From: Micromonospora sicca
Lineage (GTDB): Bacteria; Actinomycetota; Actinomycetes; Mycobacteriales; Micromonosporaceae
Assembly (NCBI RefSeq): GCF_003172935.1
Contig: NZ_QGKS01000493.1
Span: 1-64,000 of the forward strand
Reading direction: 5' to 3'
Length of the DNA stretch: 64,000 nucleotides
A model generated the notes under the pieces. That model saw nothing but the letters and a program-made list of their open reading frames with translations, was not told the DNA's origin and did no database searches. The translations under genes were made by a program, and so were the position numbers. This document shows, one piece after another, positions 44,796 through 51,648 of the stretch. Positions within the stretch are counted from its first letter, which is position 1. Every line of letters starts with the position of its first letter.

Positions 44796-45998
44796 ATGAT
44801 TGCTGGTACCAAGGACACCGCCCATGCTGTCGAGGCCGCGGCCGTCATGCGGCTGCTCCCGACCCGGCCGCGGCTGCTCGCCCTGGGCGAGCCCACCCAC
44901 GGCGCGGACCTCCTGCTCGACGTACGCAACGAACTCTTCCGGCAACTCGTCGAGCAGGAGGGTTACCGGACGATCGCCATGGAGAGCGACTGCGTGATGG
45001 GCCTGGTCGTGGACGACTACGTCACGTCCGGCACGGGCAACCTCGACGAGGTCATGGAGCGCGGCTTCAGCCACGAGTGGGGCGCCTTCCCGGCCAACCG
45101 CGAGCTGGTGCGCTGGATGCGCGCGTACAACGACGGCCGGCACGCGTCCGAGCGGCTGCGCTTCGCCGGTTTCGACGGCCCGCTGGAGATCACCGGCGCC
45201 GCGAGCCCCCGGCAGGCCCTCACCGCACTCCACGCCTACCTCACCGCCTGGGCCGACGCCGACCTTCTCCCCTGCGCCGCCGATACGCTCGACCGCCTGC
45301 TCGGCGCCGACGACCAGTGGACCAACCCCGCCGCGATGATGGACCCATCCCAGTCCGTGGGGCAGACACCCGAGGCCAAGCAGCTGCGGCTGCTCGCCGA
45401 CGACCTGGTGACGCTGCTCGACGCGCAGACGCCACAGCTGATCGCGGCGTCCTCACCGGACGACTGGGACCGGGCATGCCTGTACGGGCGCACCGCCACC
45501 GGCCTGCTGCGCTACCACTTCTGGATGGCCGACACGTCACCGGGTCGCATGGCGCGGCTGCTGGCCCTGCGGGACTCGATGATGGCCGCCAACCTGTTCG
45601 CCATCGCCGAGCGGGGCCCGGCGTTGGTGTCCGCGCACAACGGCCACCTCCAGCGGAACAAGAGCAGGATGCGGATGGGCGACCTGCCGCTGGAATGGTG
45701 GAGCGCCGGCGCGATCGTCAGCGCCCACCTGGGCGACGGGTACGCCTTCCTGGCTACAGCCCTCGGCACGATCCGCCACCATGGCGTGGACGCCCCACCT
45801 CCGGACACCATCGAGGGGCTGCTGTACACGCTGCCGGAGGACCGATACGTCGTCGACGCCCGCCGACTGGCCACCGTCCTCGGCGACGTGACGCCCGCTC
45901 CCCGCGTGTCCCCCTGGTTCGGCTACTCCCCGTTGGACCCGGCCCACGTGGCCAGCAATGATGGGATCGTGTTCGTCAAGGACATCCCGGCGGGATGA
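44796..45998 (+). CDS. Erythromycin esterase family protein
   Basis: A 400-residue cytoplasmic member of the Ere family (PF05139). The N-terminal LLALGEPTHGADLLLDVRNE carries the conserved Glu and His, FRFAGFDGP-type block (LRFAGFDGPLE) and the distal GPALVSAHNGHLQRN with catalytic-site His follow. Ere enzymes hydrolyse the lactone of 14-membered macrolides, but many actinobacterial relatives have other unknown substrates, so macrolide inactivation is inference. ATG 44796 with GAGGG close upstream. Divergently paired with a TioE-type MerR regulator, a typical drug-responsive arrangement. Confidence 0.82.
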   Translation: MIAGTKDTAHAVEAAAVMRLLPTRPRLLALGEPTHGADLLLDVRNELFRQLVEQEGYRTIAMESDCVMGLVVDDYVTSGTGNLDEVMERGFSHEWGAFPANRELVRWMRAYNDGRHASERLRFAGFDGPLEITGAASPRQALTALHAYLTAWADADLLPCAADTLDRLLGADDQWTNPAAMMDPSQSVGQTPEAKQLRLLADDLVTLLDAQTPQLIAASSPDDWDRACLYGRTATGLLRYHFWMADTSPGRMARLLALRDSMMAANLFAIAERGPALVSAHNGHLQRNKSRMRMGDLPLEWWSAGAIVSAHLGDGYAFLATALGTIRHHGVDAPPPDTIEGLLYTLPEDRYVVDARRLATVLGDVTPAPRVSPWFGYSPLDPAHVASNDGIVFVKDIPAG

Positions 45999-46161
45999 TG
46001 TGATGGCTGGGCCGAAACGCGCGGCGGTGCCGGAGATGGGCTGCGGCACCGGTCAGGCGACGCGCTCGCGGTGAACCACGGGGCGAAGGCCGCGTCGCGG
46101 TGCGGCCTTCGCCCCCGGAGACGCGCGTCACATCGGCTTCTCCTTGTGGTGTCGGGCTTGG

Positions 46162-46545
46162 TCAGCCGGTCAGGGAGTGCGGGCCGAAGCGGCCCCACGC
46201 CACGAAGACGGCCAGGGCCAGGTAGGCCACATTTGCCAGGATCGGCTTGGCCTCGTGACGGTGCAGGTGCGTGATGATGGCGCCGATCATCAGCAACACC
46301 AGGCCGACGGCGGCCACCGGCACGAGAACCGGCGCGATGTCGAGCATGGCTGGCAGGACCAGGCCCATCGCGGCCAGGACCTCGAGGGCGCCGATGGCCT
46401 TGACGGTGCCGGTGTTGACGTCCTCGACCCATCCCCCGCCGGGGGCGGCGGCCAGTCTCCTCCTGGGCAGGGCCAGCTTGATGGCGCCGCCGGCCAGGAA
46501 GGCAACGGCCAACAGCCCAGCGATGATCCACAGAGCAATGTTCAT
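46162..46545 (-). CDS. DoxX-like membrane protein
   Basis: A 127-residue four-helix membrane protein of the DoxX-like family: ALWIIAGLLAVAFLAGGAIK, then GTVKAIGALEVLAAMGLVL, VPVAAVGLVLLMIGAIITH and VAYLALAVFVAW. GAGGAG precedes ATG 46545. DoxX proteins are quinone-linked redox membrane proteins of uncertain role. It is divergent from an ECF41 sigma gene; ECF41 factors are commonly next to such redox genes and control them. Confidence 0.82.
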   Translation of the reverse strand: MNIALWIIAGLLAVAFLAGGAIKLALPRRRLAAAPGGGWVEDVNTGTVKAIGALEVLAAMGLVLPAMLDIAPVLVPVAAVGLVLLMIGAIITHLHRHEAKPILANVAYLALAVFVAWGRFGPHSLTG

Positions 46546-46602
46546 GGGGCACTCCTCGCACGTCATACGGTGTCAGCAGTACGACGACGAGGGCCTCCGT
46601 AC

Positions 46603-46627
46603 TGTGAGGCCGCGCGCCAACCTCACA
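46603..46627. promoter_or_regulatory. Palindrome in the DoxX/SigJ divergent promoter region
   Basis: TGTGAGG (46603-46609) and CCTCACA (46621-46627) form a perfect 7-bp inverted repeat with an 11-base spacer, centred between the divergent starts at 46545 and 46692. Looks like a dimeric regulator site; the −35-type TGTCA expected for ECF41 targets occurs nearby at 46571 but no matching −10 is certain. Confidence 0.45.
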
Positions 46628-46691
46628 ATTCCGTGTGCTGTCTCGTCGAGTTGGTGAAGACAGCGACGAGGCACAGGGAGCCGGCGACACC

Positions 46692-47630
46692 ATGACCACA
46701 CAGTCCGAGCCAGAAGGCGGCCAGCTCGACCCGGGCCTGAGCGCGATCATCAGCGAGCGGCGCCGGCTGGTCAACCTCGCGTATCGGCTCCTCGGCTCCC
46801 TGGCGGAAGCCGAGGATGCCGTACAGGAAACGTACGCCCGCTGGTACGCCATGACTGCGCGGCAGCAGGACGCCATCGAGTCTCCCGCCGCCTGGCTGAC
46901 GACGGTCGCCAGCCGCATCTGCCTCGACGTGCTTCGCTCGGCCCGGACCCGACGGGAGCGCTACGTGGGCGAGTGGCTCCCGGAGCCGCTGCCCGACCAT
47001 ACGGAGTGGATCAGCGGGCGGCCGGGCGGGGCCACGGCCGATCCGGCCGACCGGGTCACCCTCGACGAGTCGGTCAACATGGCCTTCCTCGTCGTGCTCG
47101 AGTCGATGACCCCGGCCGAGCGCGTCGCGTTCATCCTGCACGACGTCTTCCGGTACCCCTTCCCCGAAGTGGCCAGGATCGTGGGTCGAACGCCGGCGGC
47201 GTGCCGCCAGCTGGCCTCGTCGGCCCGCCGCCGCATCGCGGCGCCGCAGGTTCCCGCGACCCCCGTGGTCCAGCACGGCGCTGTCGTCATCAGGCACCTC
47301 AGGCAGGCATGGGAAGCCAAGGACGTCAACGCCCTCATCGGCCTGCTGGACCCCGACGCTACCGCAACCGCCGACGGCGGCGGCCTGGCAGCCGCCGCGC
47401 TCCATCCCGTGGAAGGCGGCGAGCAGGTCGCGCGCTACCTGGTCGACATCGCCGGCCGCGTAGCCGGCCTGACGATCCTGGAGCGTACGGTCAACGGTCA
47501 GCCAGGTCTGGTAGTTCAGCACGAGGGCGTCACCGCGGCGGTGCTGGCCTTCGACGTCGCAGGCGACCGGGTCAAGCGCATCTGGGTGGTGCGCAACCCC
47601 GAGAAGCTCCAGCTCTGGACGGCGTACTGA
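46692..47630 (+). CDS. sigJ: ECF41-type sigma factor (SigJ-like) with SnoaL-like C-terminal domain
   Basis: A 312-residue sigma factor. Region 2 spans ~22-95 (RRLVNLAYRLLGSLAEAEDA, WLTTVASRICLDVLRSAR), a linker with the WLPEPLP segment characteristic of this group, region 4 ~130-185 (LESMTPAERVAFILHDVFRY, EVARIVGRTPAACRQLASSA), then a SnoaL/NTF2-like domain ~200-312 replacing an anti-sigma factor as intramolecular regulator. ATG 46692 is chosen over upstream in-frame codons because of GGGAG. Divergent DoxX-like gene is the probable target. Confidence 0.9.
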   Translation: MTTQSEPEGGQLDPGLSAIISERRRLVNLAYRLLGSLAEAEDAVQETYARWYAMTARQQDAIESPAAWLTTVASRICLDVLRSARTRRERYVGEWLPEPLPDHTEWISGRPGGATADPADRVTLDESVNMAFLVVLESMTPAERVAFILHDVFRYPFPEVARIVGRTPAACRQLASSARRRIAAPQVPATPVVQHGAVVIRHLRQAWEAKDVNALIGLLDPDATATADGGGLAAAALHPVEGGEQVARYLVDIAGRVAGLTILERTVNGQPGLVVQHEGVTAAVLAFDVAGDRVKRIWVVRNPEKLQLWTAY

Positions 47631-47952
47631 CCGCGTCGCCGCGACCGACCCGGCGGGTGGTACCTGACCCCGCTCACAGGACGAACTGCCTCGCAGCGCA
47701 GGCCGTGGCGGAGTTCGGGCTCGATCAGCTGCGGGGACTGATCGAACTTGTCAGAACTATGCAGGCGGCGCCCCTTCGGCGTCCATGAGCGGCCTACGGC
47801 CCCACTCCGCCGCCGCGTATGCACGGTCGGGGGTGGGGCCGTCGTCCTGCCAGAAGGAACTTCCGCGGGCGGTCTTCGGTGTCCCGGGGTCGGTCGCGGG
47901 TCAAGCCGCCGGGGCCGCGGTGGTGTGTCGGATCTGCCTGCCCGCCAACGGC
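47631..47952. other. 322-base convergent intergenic region
   Basis: Between the sigJ stop and the stop of the flavoprotein gene. Apart from the hairpin at 47721-47745 no gene or repeat is evident; short frames on both strands lack ribosome sites. Confidence 0.3.
47721..47745. terminator. Hairpin between convergent sigJ and flavoprotein genes
   Basis: TCGATCAG (47721-47728) pairs perfectly with CTGATCGA (47738-47745) around a 9-base loop. Location suits a terminator, though the stem is short and not followed by a T-run. Confidence 0.35.
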
Positions 47953-49293
47953 CTACTGAGGCCGGATGTTGTGGTTATGGGCGAACAAGTTGGCGGGGTC
48001 GTACTGACGCTTGACCGCCGCAAGCCGCTGGTAGGTCTCCGTTGGATAGATCGCCGCGACGTCCTCGTCGGTGGCGGTGGCGAGAAAGTTCGCGTAGGCG
48101 CCATTGACGTGCGGTGCGAGCCTCCGCCAAATCGCTTCCAGCACTGGACGAGTGGCCTCGACGACCGGCTCCGGGCCCGCCGTGGTGGTCACGAACATCA
48201 ACTCCGCTTGGCGGTGCGTGTAGGCGGTGGCGTCGTCGGGGACTCGGGATACCGCACCGCCGACGCTGCGAACGGCGATGAACGGCGACCCCTCCGCTGC
48301 CCCGACCTCGGTAAGGATCTGCAGGACCTCGGATACCGATTCCTTCTCGACAAACGCGCTCCGGGTGAGGAACTCGATGCCCGGCGGCGGAGGCACGCCG
48401 TCCACGAGCGTGTCCGCATAAGGCCTCAGCGCGACGTCGTCGTCAATCAGCGTGCCGAGCCGGCGGATCGGGTCGATTGCGTGGGCCGCGAGCGCCGGGT
48501 CATCGCCGTCGAAGGCGACATAGATCTCCACCGGCGCTTCGGGTCCGCCGGCGAGCGGGTTGGCGAGGTTCGCGGTGGCGGTGAGCGCTTCGGGCGCGGT
48601 ACGGAGGCAGTCCGCCCAACCCTGCAGCACGCTGCCCGCCTCCGACGCCGGAAAGGCAATCCTGCCGTAGAAGACGTCCGTCGTCGGATGTGCCACGAAC
48701 TGGAAGGCGGTGACGATCCCGAAGTTGCCGCCGCCACCGCGAATCGCCCAGAACAGCTCCGGGTTCTCCTCCGCGCTTACGTGCACGAGCGCTCCGTTGG
48801 CAGTGACCACCTCCGCGGCGACCACGTTGTCCAGGGCCAGACCGTACTTCCTGACCTTCCAGCCGATGCCACCGGTCAATGTCAGCCCGCCGACACCGAC
48901 GCTCTTGTTGTCGCCCGAGGAGATCGCCAGGCCATGCGGGGCGAGAGCGGCCGCGACCTGACCCCAAGTGGCGCCGCCGCCGATTCGCACGAGGTGACGT
49001 TCCTTGTCGATGAGCTCCACGCTTGTGAGCTTGCTGAGGTCGATCACGATGCCGCCGTCGTTGGTGCCGAAGCCCGGAAAGCTGTGGCCGCCACCTCGCA
49101 CGGACAGCACAAGTCCTGCGCTGGCTGCGAACCTGACACCTACTTGCACGTCCCCGACGCTCTTGGGCCGCAGAACATAGGCCGGACTACCGGAAGCGAA
49201 TACCGAGCGGCTCGCCGATTCGTACTCCGCTCCGCCCGGTTCGATGATGTCGCCGCCGAAGTCGCGGCGAAGCCTTTCAGCCGGTGAGCTCAT
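47953..49293 (-). CDS. FAD-binding oxidoreductase of the berberine-bridge-enzyme type
   Basis: A 446-residue PCMH/VAO-fold flavoprotein. The FAD domain is at ~35-210 with [12 protein letters not shown] (His70 is the expected 8-alpha-histidyl FAD linkage), [26 protein letters not shown] and [12 protein letters not shown]. The second covalent link found in some BBE enzymes needs a Cys at about the SSGDNKSVG position; here no Cys is present, so a single linkage is likely. The C-terminal BBE segment ([11 protein letters not shown] ... [13 protein letters not shown]) is complete. GGAAGGA precedes ATG 49293. Substrate unknown (sugar, alkaloid or polyketide oxidations occur in the family). Confidence 0.9.
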   Translation of the reverse strand: MSSPAERLRRDFGGDIIEPGGAEYESASRSVFASGSPAYVLRPKSVGDVQVGVRFAASAGLVLSVRGGGHSFPGFGTNDGGIVIDLSKLTSVELIDKERHLVRIGGGATWGQVAAALAPHGLAISSGDNKSVGVGGLTLTGGIGWKVRKYGLALDNVVAAEVVTANGALVHVSAEENPELFWAIRGGGGNFGIVTAFQFVAHPTTDVFYGRIAFPASEAGSVLQGWADCLRTAPEALTATANLANPLAGGPEAPVEIYVAFDGDDPALAAHAIDPIRRLGTLIDDDVALRPYADTLVDGVPPPPGIEFLTRSAFVEKESVSEVLQILTEVGAAEGSPFIAVRSVGGAVSRVPDDATAYTHRQAELMFVTTTAGPEPVVEATRPVLEAIWRRLAPHVNGAYANFLATATDEDVAAIYPTETYQRLAAVKRQYDPANLFAHNHNIRPQ

Positions 49294-49649
49294 GATGTTC
49301 CTTCCACGCTGGAGAATCTGATTCGTACGTGGGAGTGACGAGATGGCCCGGCAAAGATGTGAGCCCCGCCGACTGTGACCTGCGTCTCCCACCCGGACGC
49401 TTGTGGCCGCCATGGCGGTCAAGGAATGCGTCAAGGTAGTGGACCTGTGGCAGGTGCGACGGGATGTGGCAGCAGGTCAACGTCGAGTGCCCGCAGCGAA
49501 GCGAGGAACTGCGGCATGGGGCCGGAACTCGTCAGAACTTCAGGGTACGGAGACCGAGAAGCCGCACCCAACCACGCCGAAGGTGAGCCCCACCTCCCCG
49601 CTGGGGAGCCACCCATCGGTGGCCAGGTCGTAGGCAGCGGCCGCCCACA
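49294..49649. other. Geneless stretch of 356 bases
   Basis: Holds the promoter of the flavoprotein gene near 49300-49330; otherwise no gene, repeat or RNA feature recognised. Confidence 0.25.
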
Positions 49650-49756
49650 CGTCGATGATGAGGGATATCGCGCGCGTCGCAGATGACCCGGTAGGCGGTG
49701 CCGGCAAGGTACCGCTTCAGGCAGCGGATGAATCCTGACTTGGGATAGTCCTTCAT
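49650..49756 (-). mobile_element. IS110-type transposase C-terminal relic
   Basis: The minus frame reads SGFIRCLKRYLAGTAYRVI, resembling the ARCLKRYLAR..YR.. motif at the end of IS110-family transposases. It is short, isolated and lacks the catalytic domains. Confidence 0.4.
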
Positions 49757-49817
49757 CGGTCCGCCGCCGCAGGTGGGCGCGGCGTCCTGACCAGCACCGC
49801 CCGCGTACACGGGGCCA

Positions 49818-50285
49818 TCACAGCGGTCCGCCTGATGCGCGTAGGCGTTCCTCGAGCAGTGCGCACAGCTGTTCTAGCGTCCGCGCCGTACGCCGCAGTT
49901 CGTCCGCGCCGAGGACGTCCGCGGCGTGGCGTTCCGTGTCGGTGCGGTGGCGGCGTCCCCGTTTGACGAGTGCCTGACCTGCCGGGGTGAGGGCGACGCT
50001 GTTCTCGCGGCGGGAAGCGGAGGACGGCCAGGTACGCAGCCAACCGCGGTCTCGCGCGGTGGCGATGTGGCGGCTGACGGCCGCCTTCGTGAGCCCGAGG
50101 TGATCTGCGATGGCCTGCTGCGACATGCCCTCCGCACCAGCCAGCATGTCCAGGATCAGGAACATCGCCCGGCCCACACCTATTCGCTCGCCCAGCTGCT
50201 GGTCGGCGACACGGCGGCTGAGCAAGTCGGCCCGGTGCAGGTAGTGCAGGACCCGCTGGTACGAGCCCGGCTCGTCTGTTGACAT
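49818..50285 (-). CDS. MarR family transcriptional regulator
   Basis: A 155-residue winged-helix protein. Dimerisation helix at ~8-30, helix-turn-helix at ~52-80 (MSQQAIADHLGLTKAAVSRH), wing ~85-100 (ASRRENSVALTPAG), and C-terminal dimerisation helices (ADELRRTARTLEQLCALLEE). ATG 50285 lies inside a cluster of TGTTGAC repeats, consistent with autoregulation and with control of the divergent SnoaL-like gene that starts 37 bases away. Confidence 0.88.
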   Translation of the reverse strand: MSTDEPGSYQRVLHYLHRADLLSRRVADQQLGERIGVGRAMFLILDMLAGAEGMSQQAIADHLGLTKAAVSRHIATARDRGWLRTWPSSASRRENSVALTPAGQALVKRGRRHRTDTERHAADVLGADELRRTARTLEQLCALLEERLRASGGPL

Positions 50286-50306
50286 GTTGACAGTTTACTT
50301 GTTGAC
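50277..50306. promoter_or_regulatory. Three TGTTGAC repeats over the MarR/SnoaL divergent start region
   Basis: TGTTGAC occurs at 50277-50283, 50285-50291 and 50300-50306. The middle copy contains TTGACA (50287-50292), 17 bases from GAGGAT (50310-50315), a possible promoter for the SnoaL-like gene whose GTG at 50322 would then be at the transcript start. The same GAGGA could instead be its ribosome site. Repeats probably bind the MarR protein. Confidence 0.45.
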
Positions 50307-50321
50307 GGCGAGGATCCTTCC

Positions 50322-50771
50322 GTGGGAACACCAGATTCCGAGCCGCAGGCGATCCTGCGGCGTTACCAGCAAGCCATGATCGACAAGTCTGCTGACGACC
50401 TGGCCGAGCTATACGCCGCCGACACGGTGCACGAGCTGCCGTTCCTGTTTCCGGGCATGCCGGACCGATTCGAGGGACGCGAACGTCTCCGCGCCGCGTA
50501 CCGGGCCGCCTGGGCGGTTAGTGACGCGCAACCGCAGGAGGTGTGTGAGGTGGCCGTCCATTCCTGCGCGGACGGCGAGGTGCTGGTCGTCGAACAGGTC
50601 GTCCGCGGTGTCCTGCGGTCCACCGGTCAGCCGTTCGAGTTCCCGGGTGTGCTCGTGCTACGCGTGCGCGACGGCGAGATCGTCCACGCCCGGGACTACA
50701 TGGATGGATTGGGCATAGCGCACGCCTTGGGACGCCTGCCGGTGGTGGTGAAAGCGCTGACGCAGCGGTGA
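50322..50771 (+). CDS. SnoaL-like (NTF2-fold) protein
   Basis: A 149-residue NTF2-like protein of the SnoaL group: AILRRYQQAMIDKSADDLAE, then YAADTVHELPFLFPGMPDRF, EGRERLRAAYRAAW and VLVLRVRDGEIVHARDYMD. Pockets of this fold serve as isomerases, hydrolases or ligand binders; the specific role is unknown. Divergent from the MarR gene with 36 bases between starts and shared TGTTGAC repeats, so probably MarR-controlled. Confidence 0.82.
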   Translation: MGTPDSEPQAILRRYQQAMIDKSADDLAELYAADTVHELPFLFPGMPDRFEGRERLRAAYRAAWAVSDAQPQEVCEVAVHSCADGEVLVVEQVVRGVLRSTGQPFEFPGVLVLRVRDGEIVHARDYMDGLGIAHALGRLPVVVKALTQR

Positions 50772-50796
50772 ACCGAGATCACGCGCCCCTCCGGAA

Positions 50797-50930
50797 GTGG
50801 CGAACTGCCAGATCGGGGTGAGCGTCCACGCGGTAACCGACACCGCCTCGTGTCCTCTGGATTGGCGGTTGTATCTGCCGACATCGTGGACGACCAGGCC
50901 ATCGAGGAGACTGACCGCTTCCGAGGTGGC
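50797..50930 (+). mobile_element. IS701-type transposase fragment
   Basis: From GTG 50797 the frame reads NCQIGVSVHAVTDTASCPLD then WRLYLPTSW, a highly characteristic block of IS701-family DDE transposases. After SW the match continues one frame over as DDQAIEETDR, implying a lost base near 50888. Upstream and downstream transposase sequence is missing. Confidence 0.7.
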
Positions 50931-51350
50931 GCTCGAGTTGGGCGGCCGGAGCCGGCCCGGGTGTCGATGCTGTGCGTTCTGCACGACACCCAGGAAACCC
51001 GGATCACCGACATCCCGCACATCGCCAAGCGCTACCTCACCGCCGTACCCAACACCACCGTCACCGCCGACCAGGTCGCCACCTGCCCACCCGCAGTCGC
51101 CGACGTCATCACCGCCGCCGTTGCGGAATACGAAGCGGGTGAGACACCAGAAGCCGTGGTCGCTCGCGACGCTGACAAGCTGGAATGCCTCGTCCAAGCG
51201 GTTGAGCACCGCCATCAGGGCATCGACAACGTCCAGCGCTGGATTGACAGCTCACGAGCGGCGCTCAAGACCGCGAGCGCCCACCGCCTCGCCGACGCAG
51301 CCCTCAGCGGACAACCCCTCGCCTGGCTCACTCCCCCGCCGCCGGAGTAA
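50850..51350 (+). pseudogene. HD-domain phosphohydrolase whose 5' end is replaced by IS701 sequence
   Basis: The 166-residue frame (GTG 50850) begins with translated IS701 DNA and joins, near residue 30, the C-terminal two thirds of an HDDC2/YfbR-like HD hydrolase: VSMLCVLHDTQETRITDIPH, then VARDADKLECLVQAVEYRH-type block (RDADKLECLVQAVEHRHQGI) and AHRLADAALSGQPLAWL. The HD motif (LHD) and the later Asp/Asp pair remain, but the N-terminal His that completes the metal site is in the replaced part. Normal members are ~185-195 residues. Probably inactive unless the fusion is functional. Confidence 0.65.
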
Positions 51351-51396
51351 GCCCTAGGCACTTGTCGTTGACCTCCCGCCGAGGCTCATGGCTCCA

Positions 51397-51548
51397 ATCC
51401 GCAACGAGCAGGCCGCGCTAAGTGCCTGTACCTCGTGACCCGGTCCCTTGACACGACCGGCGCCGGCAGAACCCGATGGACGATGCGCTGGAAACCCGCT
51501 TCGAACGCCTTCGCCATCACCTTCATCGACCGCTTCCCGGCCCGCTGA
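51397..51548 (+). mobile_element. IS256-type transposase C-terminal relic
   Basis: The plus strand reads IRNEQAAL then, in the next frame, KCLYLVTRSLDTTGAGRTRW and TMRWKPASNAFAITFIDRFP to a stop at 51546. This is the conserved end of IS256-family (Mutator-like) transposases. The rest is absent; 51549-51648 shows nothing recognisable. Confidence 0.7.
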
Positions 51549-51648
51549 GACCTACTAACAAGATCGCCGGAAACACCGTTCGCGAGACAGCCCCGGACGC
51601 GACCGTAGGTAGCGCGGCTCGGACGATGGCGGTGGGGATCGCGGCGGG

